A DNA stretch of 64,000 nt from Nomia melanderi (taxonomy: Eukaryota > Arthropoda > Insecta > Hymenoptera > Halictidae), in assembly GCF_051020985.1 (NCBI RefSeq), contig NC_135010.1:6260001-6324000 (forward strand), read 5' to 3'. Under the pieces are notes generated by a model. It had not been told where the DNA came from and did no database searches. It was given only the letters and a program-made list of their open reading frames with translations. Made by a program: the position numbers and the translations under genes. Each line of letters begins with the position of its first letter. Position 1 is the first letter of the stretch. Below, piece by piece: positions 1 to 14,356 of the stretch.

Positions 1-1190
1 AAGACAAAGGTCAACTCGTAGTTAATCACGGTTAATGATACTGGGAAAAAGAAACAGACGAATAAAAAACTTCTCACACGGCTGAACGAAGACTTGTAAA
101 ATAGGAAAAGGCCATTTACCTGATCGTCATTGACAACTATTCTCTTCCGAATTTCCGTCATTTTTCACTCGGTGAATGATTTACGGCACTTGTATTCGTA
201 TGAAAAACTTAAAATAAAAAATAACACAGTGACCACTGATTTATATGGCTCATCTGCATATTTACATGTTTAAATAATTAATTGAATGGAGCAAACATGA
301 CAAACAGCTATCATCTTTGCGCAAGGCAAACTGACAGCTTAGCGCAGGGAATAATCATCGTCGATGTTCGGTTTGTTTCGAGCTTCCTCGGAAAATCAAT
401 GATAAAAAATGACTGACAAGTGAATGAAAGCTAAGGACTCGTTCTCAATATACTTCATCAAGCGCTATTCACAGTGCATATTAATCGATGCAATTACATC
501 TTTACATCGTTACATCTTTAATACCGACATTAATGTCGTATTAATGTAATTAAAAAATTACATGTGTCCTATGTTCTATATATTTGAATGTGACATAAAT
601 ATAGATTTTTGCAATTATATAGCAAAGGTGTCTAAATCGCGGGTACTCTAGTGACACTCCCCTCACGAAAAGTTACCCTCTCCATACCTACTTTTACCTG
701 TAATTGAATACTCATAGAATTGCTTACATACACAGTTTCAGCAACTCCTTGAGTAAAAATAGTGGGAGAGCGCTGTTTCTGAGTTAATAGGGTGAGGGGA
801 GTAGACACTTCTGTTATATAGTACTGAAATTTATTTTATATTTACTGCTCTCTGCTATATTATAAATTTATTCAATTTTATTTGCAAAAAATTTGAATGT
901 TGACCATTATATTTATACATTGAAAAAGAATATGTCGATTGAAGGTACGTGAAATACCGCCTTTACCATATGAAACGCAAGGTGGTTTTCTTGCTAGATT
1001 AAAATACACACAGCTTTTGACAATGTTTCGTTTGTTGTGTATACTAAACATAACAATTAAAGCATATCGATAGAACACGAAAATACTTTATAAAATTATT
1101 AAAAGTGTTTTCCAATTGAAACTAAAATCAAATTATTAAGATTCGATAGAGGTAAATCCTGCAGTAAAGAAAACATTTGAGAAATTGAAT
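1..1190. other. Upstream region of the GFOD-like gene
   Basis: AT-rich sequence with no recognisable coding region. It must hold the promoter and 5' leader of the GFOD-like gene, but I see no clear core-promoter motif. A weak terminal-inverted-repeat element lies at 628-808 and is listed separately. Short open frames here are AT-rich and do not resemble proteins. Confidence 0.5.
628..808. repeat. Small inverted-repeat element (MITE-like)
   Basis: The block opens with GTGTCTA and closes with TAGACAC. An inner pair matches as well (CCCTCAC near 660 against GTGAGGGG near 792). The length of about 180 bp fits a non-autonomous DNA transposon. No clear target-site duplication is visible, so the call is tentative. 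Confidence 0.35.
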
Positions 1191-2426
1191 ATGACATTGC
1201 CTGGTATTGGAGTTTTTGGTACTGGAAGTATTGTTAGGATTATTATTCCATTTCTGAGGGAAAAGGGCTTCCGAATTGAAGCCATTTGGGGACGTACACT
1301 AGCAGAAGTATCAGAAGTTGCAACCGATCTAGAAATACCATTTCATACCAGTCGAATAGATGATGTATTGCTCAGGAAAGATGTTGACTTAATTTTTATT
1401 ATGTGCTCTCCCAGCTTGCATGCACAAATAGCGGTGAAAGCTTTAGGAATAGGGAAGCATGTTGTGTGTGATAAACCTGCTGGATTAAGTCAAAGTGAAG
1501 CATTAAAAATGGTACGAGCTGCACAATATTATCCTTCTTTAATAAGTATTGTCAATCACAGTTTAAGATTTCTACCAGCATTTGTTGATATGAAAAGAGC
1601 TTTAGAGGAAGGGTATTTAGGTGGCCTTGTGACTGTGGTAGAAGTCAGAGTACACATGGGCAGTTTGTTGCATAATGGTTTGTATATTAAAACATTATCT
1701 TTGTCAGAAATATTTCAGGTTTTTCCATATATAACTTTATACATTTGTATAGGATACGATTGGTTGTGCGACGATACAATGGGAGGAGGAATCTTAGCAT
1801 TAGTAGGAAGTCATGTAATAGATTTAATTTTCCACTTGACCGGTCAATACGCCTCAAAAGTGCATGCAGTAGTGCGTACTTTTACCCAAACTACAAAACA
1901 TATAAATGGAATAAGGCATGTTACATCGCCAGACTTTTGTAGTTTTCAAATGGAATTGAGTGGTGGTACTTTAGTAACAGTAACCTTAAGCAATCATTTA
2001 CAAGGCCAACTTTCTCAAGAAGTATTAATATGTGGAGGTGGTAATCATCTTCTCGCACGCGGTGGAGATTTATATGGTTATCGTAATGGGCAAGAAGAAA
2101 TGTTATATCGTGATACAGATGACTTGCAAGATATATCTTTCCCTATTACCGACTCCATACCTCGGCCATATGTCAAAGGATTAAGAAATATGATCTCTGC
2201 ATTGAGACAAGCTTTTCAATCTGTTGAAGATAAAAAAGGTTGGATAAAGGAACCAGTATTCTCTGCATCAACTTTTGAAGATGGTTTATATGTTCAAGCA
2301 GTTATCGATGCACTGCGACAAAGTAACAAACGACGAGAATGGGTAAAAGTTAATATTCTAACAGAAGAGCCAGACCCAAATCCTTTGTTGAGCGCAGCTG
2401 TTAGAGCTACAGCAATTTCTATATAA
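1191..2426 (+). CDS. GFOD1/2-like glucose-fructose oxidoreductase domain protein, with a 75-nt intron at 1678-1752
   Basis: This gene belongs to the Gfo/Idh/MocA family of NAD(P)-dependent oxidoreductases, in the animal GFOD1/GFOD2 branch. The physiological substrate of that branch is uncertain. The protein opens MTLPGIGVFGTG, a Rossmann dinucleotide-binding start, followed by LGIGKHVVCDKPAG, the usual EKP-type signature with D for E. Further GFOD landmarks are LRFLPAFV, MGGGILALVGSHVIDL, GIRHVTSPDFCSFQM, ARGGDLYG and, near the end, the conserved TEEPD. I chose the ATG at 1191 because it aligns with the start of human GFODs. The frame is open throughout, but vertebrate homologues join GSLL to Y-x-W-x-CDD within three residues. 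Here 25 extra residues encoded by 1678-1752 intervene. That segment starts GTTTGT and ends TTTGTATAG, so it is a 75-nt intron without stops. Removing it gives 386 residues, against 385-390 in human GFODs. Expressed-gene status is inferred from conservation. Confidence 0.93.
   Translation: MTLPGIGVFGTGSIVRIIIPFLREKGFRIEAIWGRTLAEVSEVATDLEIPFHTSRIDDVLLRKDVDLIFIMCSPSLHAQIAVKALGIGKHVVCDKPAGLSQSEALKMVRAAQYYPSLISIVNHSLRFLPAFVDMKRALEEGYLGGLVTVVEVRVHMGSLLHNGLYIKTLSLSEIFQVFPYITLYICIGYDWLCDDTMGGGILALVGSHVIDLIFHLTGQYASKVHAVVRTFTQTTKHINGIRHVTSPDFCSFQMELSGGTLVTVTLSNHLQGQLSQEVLICGGGNHLLARGGDLYGYRNGQEEMLYRDTDDLQDISFPITDSIPRPYVKGLRNMISALRQAFQSVEDKKGWIKEPVFSASTFEDGLYVQAVIDALRQSNKRREWVKVNILTEEPDPNPLLSAAVRATAISI
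1678..1752 (+). other. Short in-frame intron of the GFOD-like gene
   Basis: The 75 nt begin GTTTGTATAT and end with a T-rich tract plus TTTGTATAG. The length is a multiple of three and contains no stop codon in the gene's frame, so translation of the genomic sequence reads through it. The encoded 25 residues are absent from GFOD homologues, and the flanking exons join exactly into GSLLHNGYDWLCDD. Retention would still give a full-length protein with a hydrophobic insert. Confidence 0.85.
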
Positions 2427-2945
2427 AGTAAATATTGTACAAAGACTGGTTTAAAATTTTATGAATATGTTTAGTGTTATCGAAAAATGTGCTAAAAGAG
2501 AAATAGTAATTGTTAACTAAAACTTTTATTAAAATGGGTAACTCTAAACATGAATTAGCACGTATTATTAAATTTAAATTTTAACTTTAACTAATTATTT
2601 ATTTCAACGGATACACTAAAAGTATGCAAATTACATTGTATATATGTGCATAAATATGTATTATATTTAACAAGTTTTGTAATATGTTTAGATTCATGTA
2701 GGATATAATATTTACACTAGTAAAACACTGACATTTATTAACAAAATGACACATAAGACATCATAAAAATATTTATATATTAATAAATTATTTATGTTTT
2801 AGTATGAGAAATATGAAAAAAGATGTGTTACTGTAAATAAAATTTTTTTATATTTATATTTCATGTTATCTCATTAATCCATTATTATTAATTTATTGCA
2901 TATTGGTTTTCACGTATGGTTTGTACGAATAAAAATTATATTTAA
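2427..2945 (+). other. 3' UTR and polyadenylation region of the GFOD-like gene
   Basis: After the TAA at 2424-2426 the sequence is AT-rich and non-coding. AATAAA hexamers occur at about 2782, 2836 and 2928. Any of them could direct 3'-end formation; the sequence alone does not decide which. Confidence 0.45.
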
Positions 2946-5400
2946 CAAATTAAATAAAGCAACACACGAGTAAAAATAAAATAAAGTTGTAATTATTCAA
3001 TAAAATGTAGAATAGTATAGAATTTTTGTGCTCCAGGGAAAGGAATTTAATTAAAAAGATCTCTCGTTTTACGCATAATAAAATCAAAAGATGAAGTTTA
3101 TACTCATGAAACGCAGGACGAATGTATCTAAAGTATATGTTGATGAAAATGTTTATCTGAAAAAATAAAGAATTCATTGTTGAAAGAATTAGTATCATTT
3201 CAAGCTTTAATATGACGTGTATACTCGTTAAACGTAATTAACTTATAAAATTAATACAGTCAATTGGCCTATCATGATCTTTTTACAGAAAATACTGTAA
3301 TAAGGATAGTTATAGTTGCCCAGGTTTCACCATGTGGATGTTGCTGCAAGGAGACTCTTGGAGGTGGATGGAAATTAAATTCCATCGACCTCCTTTTCCA
3401 CTTTTAAAGCTTATTATTAATGCACTTAGAACTATCGCATTTAATATTAATCCCTCGGCAGCCATCTTCTTTCTTGAGTCTATAGTGAAATACAATACTA
3501 ACATATTTGTAAAATGATTATAAGGTAATTGTAAATGAGCTGTAGCAATATTAAATAGAAATTGCATTAAGAATAAATGAATAATGTGTCAATGTTAAAA
3601 TAAAATTAGATTCAAATTAGATTAGAATTAGAGTTGAAATAAGTGAATGTAAATTAGAAGATGAAGAAGTGTTTATGTAGTAACATGTTTTGTTACCTGA
3701 AATAACAATAATTAAAATGCGATTGATTATCAATGAAAATGAAGTTAAAGCAAATGAATCTAAGATTAGAGAAAATTAAAATTACGAGATCCTATAAAAT
3801 TGTACTCAAATTAAAATAAATAAAGTTAAAAAGGAAAGGGACTTTCCTTGCGTTGTGTTGCATGTTAAACTAGTTGTTTCTATCTTCAACCTCGACAAAA
3901 TGCCATCTTTTGATCCCTTTAGTCCACTTTAAACCAAAAACTGTCTTATTCGATTAGTAGATGAATATAATTTAAGAAATGAAACCTTAAACTTGCTCGA
4001 TAGCTAACAGTCAATGACTTGGAAAAAGTCATCGACCTTTCGACAGTGCAATTCAGCAATTTCGAACGTTTTACCTAATCACGCCTGGTATCGATCTCGA
4101 CCGCGGTATCTTATAACTTTGAATCGGTTTTTCAAGTTCTTCCGGTAACTGACCGTCGTGCAAAAACGATGGCCAACACTATTTACCTAAAGCTATATTT
4201 AAAAATTTTGCAAAAGACATATTCTCATAAGCACACATCATACACCTGGGTGCGAAAAAACCTAACGCCTAGGGAGGACATTCATACTCTAGTTTATCAA
4301 TTCCTGAAATCGACTAGCAATGGCTAACGATCTTTGAAACAAGTATTTTATTTAATACGAACGATTCATTGAAATTGATATAATTTTACTGTCATTTATT
4401 TCATTTGGTAACATAATGGACGACAAAAATATTATAATCTGTTAATATTCGTACTCTACTGAATAAGGAAATAAGGAAAAGTATGTACATATTCCATTAA
4501 TAATTTATTAGAAATATGATATAAAGTAACTGGAATATACACATGTAAAGTGTATTTATTTGGATTTCGATATTCCGACGCATTTACACTTCCTAACCAC
4601 ATACACACACGCATAAGTGGATAATACGTCGTGCATAATGCGTTAACCATTACCAATCGCTTACATGTTTAAATAATAACAATTTCACATGCCCATTGCT
4701 CTTGATCTCCCAAGTAGCACATAGCGCGTAAGAGAGATCAAGCAATGAACATGGGAACAATATATTGAAAATCCTAGCTATAAAATGATCTTAGTTTCTG
4801 ATTTTTCTAACGGACTATTCTAAATATTTAATAAATTCTGAAAAACGATCAAGTAATCTCTTCGCTAAAGCAACTGTTTTTAATGCCAAAAAAATGTATT
4901 ACAAAGTAGTTGCTTCGACTCGGAGATCTACCCGTAGCGAAATTTTTTCTTGTACGTGATATTTAATATCATGCTCGATTAGATGAACCAACGTAAATAA
5001 TTAATTATCTTAATCAATTGTATTTTAATTGAACTTTGAAAATCGGAAACTAGAGTGAATCTATTGATACAATTAATGTATCCTATGTTATGTTATATAA
5101 TACATCCTATGATACCACTATGTTCTCGGTCATATTATCTCAATATTCAATCTTAAAGGTTGTATTATATTTCTTACGAAACCACAAAATAAAGTTACTC
5201 TGCCCGTAATTTGATAAAAAGTCAAAGCATTGTTACTAGTATTTACAGTTAACGTTAAACGCGACGTACAAGAAAACCCTATCCTATCTAACAAATAAAC
5301 CAAAAAATGCTACTACTCTCGGGTATGTCTCTCAAGGTATATCCGAGGCCACTGTACTCACAAAATCAATCCTTTGAACTTGGAAGTTTCTCACTAGAAA
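2946..5400. other. Intergenic region without recognised genes
   Basis: About 2.4 kb of AT-rich sequence. Short open frames are present on both strands, but they have no family motifs and sit in low-complexity AT sequence. I see no RNA gene here. Confidence 0.5.
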
Positions 5401-5470
5401 TGTTTAACATTTTTTGACGAGGTGAAGACGACATTCCTTGAAACTAACTCGAAGGGAAATCACAGGTATA

Positions 5471-5603
5471 TTGAGGAACAAAGCTATTTTATTCTAATAT
5501 TTTACGTATCCAGGCATTATACAAATATCAGATCTTATAATGTTGAACTTTGTATAATGCCTGGATACGTAAAATATTAGAATAAAATAGCTTTGTTCCT
5601 CAA
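5471..5603. repeat. Perfect 55-bp hairpin with 23-nt loop
   Basis: Positions 5471-5525 are the exact reverse complement of 5549-5603, separated by 23 nt. The symmetry continues outward at lower identity for roughly 50 bp on each side: TTTGACG(A/C)GGTGAA and GGAAATCA recur on both flanks in mirror order. If transcribed it would form a long, almost perfect dsRNA stem. It could be a young foldback element or a source of small RNA. The stem is longer than a typical animal pre-miRNA. Confidence 0.85.
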
Positions 5604-5844
5604 TGTACTTATGATTTCCTATAAAACTATAAAATCTGATATTTAGTTTCACCGCGTCAAATCAAATGGTGACTGAGAGTCGCCTTCCAAGTGTAAAGGG
5701 TTAAAAACTACTAAAATGGTACCACCAGTTACCGGTGTCGATACGGACCTTTTGTCCTACGACATGATCGGTGGCCGTAGTGAAGAAAAAGTATGCGATT
5801 CACCGATCGCTGTTCGCAATCGGTACATGTAGCTTAAGTTCCGC

Positions 5845-5945
5845 CGAGGACCACTAGTTAGTACTGGTCAGTACTAGTTAGTATAGATCTGGATTGATAT
5901 CAACTGGTCAGTAGTATTCAGTAGTAGTCAGTAGTAGTCAGAGCT
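5845..5945. repeat. Degenerate CAGTAGT/TAGTACTGGT tandem repeat
   Basis: Short units such as GTCAGTAGTA and TTAGTACTGG recur irregularly over about 100 bp. No coding potential is apparent. Confidence 0.6.
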
Positions 5946-6126
5946 GGAGGTAGGAGCAGGCCACTGATTGTCAGAGAGGTTTAGAAAAGACCAGGAAGGT
6001 CCAGGCGATTTCAAGAGCGGTTACTAGTCCGCGACGAAGGACCTCGGTCCTTACAGTTCAAGAGTTCACGACAAACTGAGCTTTGTGCTGTCGAGACTGT
6101 TTCATTCTAGGCAAAAGTTGTCGATG

Positions 6127-6549
6127 TTAACACGTTAAGTGCCCAGCTTGGTTTGCTTGGCGTTCCGTTCAGGCCCAGACGCGGCCGTCACCGCTGACGG
6201 ACGAGCCGAAACATCGGCTTGAGGACCGGAGTTTTCTCAATGTTATAATAATAATTTCCGAATATTAGGTTCAAAGATGGCAAAGAATTTAACACAAAAA
6301 GTTAGCACCTTCTGCAATGAATGTAAAAGCAAACCACACCTCTGTTTACTTTGTTTTAATAAACTACATTAACTTTTTTTAAATATTATATTCTTTTTTT
6401 TCAAGCCTTGACTGAACGAAAACCGATGTCGCCTAAGCAAAATATTTAGTCTCACATCAGTGCGTAGGGACCGACACGCGCGGTCGTGTAATATGAACGG
6501 AAAGTCTGACGCCGGTCCCTAGGGACCGGCGTGGCGTTTAACGTGTTAA
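6127..6549. mobile_element. TTAA-flanked MITE, about 420 bp, GC-rich interior
   Basis: The element is bounded by TTAA on both sides. Its inverted termini read TTAACACGTTAAGTGCC at the left and GGCGTTTAACGTGTTAA at the right. A TTAA target site is typical of piggyBac-type elements. The same termini bound the shorter element at 16805-16989. No transposase frame is present. Confidence 0.75.
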
Positions 6550-6603
6550 TTGCCGATGTTAGTCGCGACATCCTTGACCTCGTCATCGAAAATAATGCCT
6601 TGT

Positions 6604-6844
6604 TTAACACGTTGACTACCACGGTAGTCACCGATGATTGGAGCTTCCAAATTACTTGAAAACAATTGTAACTTGTCGGACAACTGATGTCGAATGACAA
6701 TGTTCAATAACGTACATAAATAGATAATAATGTAACCTAATTATCGCAATGCCAAAAAAGAAGTGACTGCTCCTTTCTATTTTCGCTATAAAAGAAAAAC
6801 GATACATAAAACTCTGAAGTTTTTCGTGGTAGTCAACGTATTAA
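6604..6844. mobile_element. TTAA-flanked MITE, TTAACACGTTGACTRCC family
   Basis: TTAA lies at both ends. The left terminus is TTAACACGTTGACTACC and the right terminus is its near-complement, GGTAGTCAACGTATTAA. The interior shares TCCAAATTACTTGAAAA with the copy at 13881-14111, so the two are family members rather than chance palindromes. The length is 241 bp and there is no coding content. Confidence 0.85.
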
Positions 6845-7263
6845 CCGTTTGCACTCGATGATATTGTAGGAATCATGTGTTCCCGATGATAAGGTATCTC
6901 CATCTCCTGTGAAATGTGCAAACTTTGTTGTTTAACAGTTTGAGCAATCTGCCATGGTTGACGCTACAGTCATTTTGCGTAGAATTCGTACATTGGTAAC
7001 ATTTGTAACATTCTTTTTCTACTCGTTTGAGTGTTTTGTCACGGATGTCGCCACCAGTCAAAACCGTAGATTTTCAGAAATAATTTTTGCCGCAATATGC
7101 ATTATATGGTATGCACAGAATAGCAAGAATTATTTGGTGTATTGGAAAGACTATGTATTATACTGAAATAAAAAAGAAATTTCCCACGACGGATGATCGA
7201 TGTTTCCTTTCTTGGGTTTAAGGTTAACTTAAAAGTGACTTAGTTTATTTTAAACTATATATT

Positions 7264-7345
7264 TTAAGAAAGAAAGAAAGAAAGAATTAAGAGAGAGGTC
7301 CTTGATTCGAAAATGAGAGAGAGGTCCTTGATTCGAAAATGAGAG
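7264..7345. repeat. (GAAA)n tract and 24-bp minisatellite
   Basis: A GAAA run of about 24 bp is followed by a 24-bp unit (GAGAGAGGTCCTTGATTCGA plus AAAT). The unit is present in two exact copies and a third, degenerate copy. Confidence 0.8.
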
Positions 7346-8379
7346 AGAAGTCTCTAATTAAAAAAGAAGAGAATGACCTAACTAAGACCTTTGCATTACG
7401 TGATGGTAAAGGCGTTTTCAGTTGTTTGATGACCGCTTTTAAAAAAAATTATAAAATGTTATAAATTTGGGATTCTGTGTAATATAAGGAACATATTGAA
7501 TTGCAAAATATAACATTAAATTAATAACATTAAAATTATTCCATTAATACGTAGATATTTCAAATTTTCTGATTTCTCAAGTTTTCAATTTTATCGTTAG
7601 ATGTCACCACAATTCATTTTCAACATGCAACTTATCGCATTAAATACTTAACGATTGTGTAATTTCCATTTCATTTTATTCTTTAATTATTTGTAGGAAA
7701 ATTCAATAAATAATTTTCAGTGTTTGGTATATATTTTTTTTATTAGATTTTAATATTTTTCTAGTTTCACGTGATAATAATGACGGATCATTTGTTATCC
7801 ATAAGATACATTTTATTTTTAATTAAGATATATATTCTTTTTGTACTTAGGTTCTATATTAATTATTTTATAATTCATTAAATGTGCAAGTATTCAAGAG
7901 ATTCTAGTCAAGAATTTTATGTTAATAAAGAAAATTGTCAGTACTTGTTAGGATAGATAATTTACAGTTTCTCTAATGTATTATCAATAATTAAAATTGA
8001 TTAACAAATTAATAACCTCTAATACAAAGCTGAATATCTATTAAACAAAATCGCCCTAGGGAATTGTATTAAACATTCTGAAATTTATAAAATATATAAT
8101 TAATAATTATTTCATTACATAATCTATGTGCATTTCCCCTAGAGCACAATTAAATTAACATTCGCAATTCCTCAAAGACTATTGTATTACCATCGTATCA
8201 TTACACATAATTCAAAAAGTTCAATATATAGACATAACCTTAAATTAAAAACGAGCGATCCAAAAAAGCGTTAACCGTCGACATAAAGTTACACTTCTTA
8301 TCAATGAATCTAGTTTCATTGTTACCCGTACGTAATAAATCAATGTAAAAAAAAAATGGTGAAAATAATGCCTAGTAAG
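7346..8379. other. AT-rich intergenic DNA
   Basis: I see no gene, RNA or clear repeat in this kilobase. Composition is strongly AT until an abrupt rise in GC and CpG at about 8380. Confidence 0.5.
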
Positions 8380-9125
8380 GTGCTCGCCGACAATTCACGC
8401 GTTCTGCGCATACCGTTCGCAGCGGCGCGCACGCGCAAATTTTCTACAGATTCAAAATTGATATCGAGCTATCGGTGCGCGAAAAGAGGAAAGCGAGCGT
8501 CATAGGTAGAGGTCAAGTTTTCATCACACGCGCGATAGACAGGGTAGCTTTACAGTAATTCCTGACGCAGGCGCATATCTGGCTGTAGTCCAAACAATAC
8601 CTCTGTCTGCGACAGCGGAGCAGCTATAATAGTAGTACAATTCGTATCGTCATCGCTACCGGATACACGATCGGCGATGTTACCAGCCGCAATCTGTCGT
8701 CATCACTGCCGCTTCGAACGACTCGAATGTCTGAGATAAAACCGTCGTTCACGAGTTTTCTGGTTCGACGTCGAGTCGTCCACGCATCGAACTGTGCCGT
8801 ATCCGATTAAAAAGTTGCTTCGGTCACGAGTCTTCTCATCCGGGAGAACGGGGAACCATGAGACGAGTTCTTCTCTCGCGTTGCATCTGAACCCAACGAC
8901 CATGCTACATTGTCCATCTCCCAATCGATAGACGCGTGAACGTCGATTGCAGCGCTTGGTGTGGAACAAGTGGTAGTACGGTGCCCTCGTCACTGTTCGT
9001 CACCGATCGTCACTATTCGTCACGGTGCATTATTCGTCGCGGTAGCCACGACAAGATGCGGTGCTACATCGTGGTGCACAACGTCTTGTCTTCTCGGGCA
9101 AATGGTGACCGTGCATAAAGCAGAG
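8380..9125 (+). promoter_or_regulatory. CpG-rich block ending in a strong splice donor: candidate first non-coding exon and promoter
   Basis: GC and CpG content rise abruptly at about 8380, next to AT-rich flanks. The block ends in AGAG followed at 9126 by GTAAGTCG, a near-consensus donor on the plus strand. The next recognised coding exon downstream on this strand is Shab exon 1 at 19.8 kb. Long leader introns are common in ion-channel genes, so this may be a Shab leader exon. It could equally belong to a non-coding transcript. Open frames inside it on both strands look like by-products of GC richness. Confidence 0.35.
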
Positions 9126-11250
9126 GTAAGTCGCTAAGAAAAAAATTGCGTGTGGCCGTTGGTGCGTTTCTACTTGGCTTACATCTATTTCCGTATAGTA
9201 GCCTGCTTCGTTATAGCACGGTGCCGGCACGCGTCAAATACTGTCCCCGAATAACGCGCGTACAGACCCAGATAAGTTGAACCACTCAGCTGCTCGCTCT
9301 TGAATCTGTCAGAAATACACGGGTCCGCGGTTTCTTCGGAGCCTCGCAGAGAGAAGTGTCGTTTGTCCGTTACGGCGCTACGTTTAAACGATTTACGTTG
9401 AAGCGTGACTGCGATCGACGATTCGAAAAATTCGACGTTCCGTGGTCAGTGATTGTTTACAACACCGAGATACAAATTATTGGTTATACAAATTTCGTCA
9501 CTGGCTAGCATATTCGACCGTCATAAAAAATCAAGAACTACAATGTTTTAGTATCAACGAGTCATATTCTTAAATTAGTTAGAGTATACAGTTTTTAATG
9601 TCAATGATAAAACATTCAAAACGCGACAACAGTGTTGTTCATATATGAAGGGACGTTGATAGAAAAGGACAGTCGTCAAGTATCAGTTTTTCAGTTTGTT
9701 ACTTCAAGGTATTCCAAAAAGCTACGAAAACGTAAGGAAGCAAGATGGGTATATCAATATATACATTTTATATCCAGAACAAAAAGTGGCAGGTAAATTA
9801 GTCTTTTCGTCTACGTCCGTAAATAGTCGTGCCGTACTACTGCCTGGTAAGGCTCACCATCCATCTTTACTACTGTTGTTCGCGATGGCACGAACCGAGC
9901 AAATGGTCCGACGGACGTGTCCCGTTGGGTTTCGTAACGGTTCGTCCGTCGTGTTTTTCCGAATCGACGGTAGAAATTCGCGGCGCGGACAGGAGATCCG
10001 TCGTCCCGGGACAACGTTATTAAAAGCGAGGAACTCGGTACAGGCGGGTATATCTTACGACACATTGCAAATATTTTCGCTAGCCATAGAGCATCGCATT
10101 GACGCTTAGCCAAGATCCAGACCCTGGTGCAGCGAGACAATGCTCGGACAACAAGCATCTAAATAATACACGTACCGAAGTATGCACGCGTCCCGTGTAT
10201 CCCGTCGAGAGATTACCGTTGCCAACATAACCTATCGAGGCGGGCGGCGATCGAAACAGGCCCGAACAATAACCAGGGATAATAACTCAATCGATAACGA
10301 GACCATCGAACATTACGAGCACGAGGTAACCCCGGGACCATAGGGGCAGAGAGGAGAGAGGGCTCGATCTGGAATTATGCCACGGATAAATGCCACGCGG
10401 TGACATTTAAGCGATAACTCTTCGAAATATCACGTCAATGGGAAGTTAACGTTTGGCAGCCCCCTTGCCGTGCACAATGGAGCCTTTCACGAAATCTGCA
10501 ATCCCGCGGATGGATCGTTACGCGTCGTTGGATCGCGTCTGAAGTCGCAGTTTCTCGGACGAGTGTTCGAGCGCGCTACGAAAAATGTACCGTTTCGAAA
10601 AACTGACGCGCAAATCTCGTGTTATTGGACAGATGACATTCGGTTTTGTCAATTTATTATTTCCATATCGGCATCTAGGTGTATCGCTGCGTACGCGATT
10701 TCCCGAACGCTGCCCAGTTTTCTCGTCGAGAATTCCGAGGGTAACACAAAACGGTCACACGAAGATCGGAACGTTCCGGTTCGCGCAGTTGTTTCCGCCC
10801 ACGCGGATCGATCTGCGCATAGTAGATACTGAACCGTACGCGAGCACGGGCCTCCAGTACGGTGACGAAAAGTACGCGGAGAATCGCGCTCGTGGGTTTC
10901 TAACGTTTGCTGTTATTTCACGGGGACGACATGTGACCGAACCGTATTTTGCGACACGCTGACTGGCTGGGTCACCGTGGCCAGAACGAGATCGATCCTC
11001 GTCCCGTCTCGCTCGTCACTCTCCTCGCAGGAGCGGACTCTCGTTCACTCATCGATAGAGAGCTATCCAGATGTGCTACCGCGTGCGTTTACTTCGTTAT
11101 CGGTATGTACGAGTACACTTAGATCGGGGAACGTGAACTTGACGTATTGGAGGGACGAACAGGTGCCTAATGGCATCCGCGGAATCCATATCAGCGATTA
11201 TTCGTTTCGTGATTATTGCGAGGCTTGTTTTATTTACGACGATTAAAGGG
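9126..11250. other. CpG-rich segment without a recognised protein
   Basis: This continues the GC-elevated island, with dense CG dinucleotides around 9880-10270 and 10440-11230. Several 90-137-codon open frames overlap here in different frames and on both strands. None shows a family motif or signal peptide, so I treat them as chance frames in a regulatory region. Confidence 0.4.
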
Positions 11251-13880
<2,630 letters not shown>

Positions 13881-14111
13881 TTAACACGTTGACCGCCACG
13901 GTCATCGATTACCAAGGCATCCAAATTACTTGAAAATAATTATAAGAAGAAAATTGATATATTTAGTTACGTAGCTAAATAATAGTATAACTTAACAACT
14001 ATGATACCAAACCACTAATAACTAATTCTAATACCATTTACGCCTTTGTTATAATACGACAAGTAATGTTACGTCAAACGCTCCAAATTCTCATGGCGGT
14101 CAACGTGTTAA
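13881..14111. mobile_element. TTAA-flanked MITE, TTAACACGTTGACYGCC family
   Basis: The left terminus is TTAACACGTTGACCGCC and the right is GGCGGTCAACGTGTTAA, giving perfectly complementary 17-bp ends. The interior has the family mark TCCAAATTACTTGAAAA. Its right TTAA (14108-14111) also serves as the left TTAA of the next element. Confidence 0.9.
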
Positions 14112-14356
14112 CCCCTTGATTTACAATAACGTGTGAGACTCACGATGAATATTTTAAATAGAATTTAACAAACATAAATATTACTTAATTACTTTGAATT
14201 ATAATTGGATATTATTCTTCTGTTACCAATGATTATATTGTAAGGCAAACGTGGACATAGAAAATGCATAGAATTTTTCTCTTTTTCAATAATTATTAGT
14301 GATGAGGTTGTTGTATCGATCACAGTTGGAAAATAAATCATAGTGCAAGGGGTTAA
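14108..14356. mobile_element. TTAA-flanked MITE, TTAACCCCTTG family, copy 1
   Basis: This 249-bp element has TTAACCCCTTG termini. The left end reads on through TTTACAATAACGTGTGAGAC and a stretch ending AAATAGAATTT. The same order is found in the copy at 42393-42643 and, reversed, in 15283-15679. It shares a TTAA with the preceding element. Confidence 0.85.

Noticed and set aside
9696..10109. 137-codon plus-strand frame in the CpG-rich block
   Set aside because: It overlaps an equally long minus-strand frame, shows no domain, and lies in GC-rich DNA where stops are rarer. Treated as chance.
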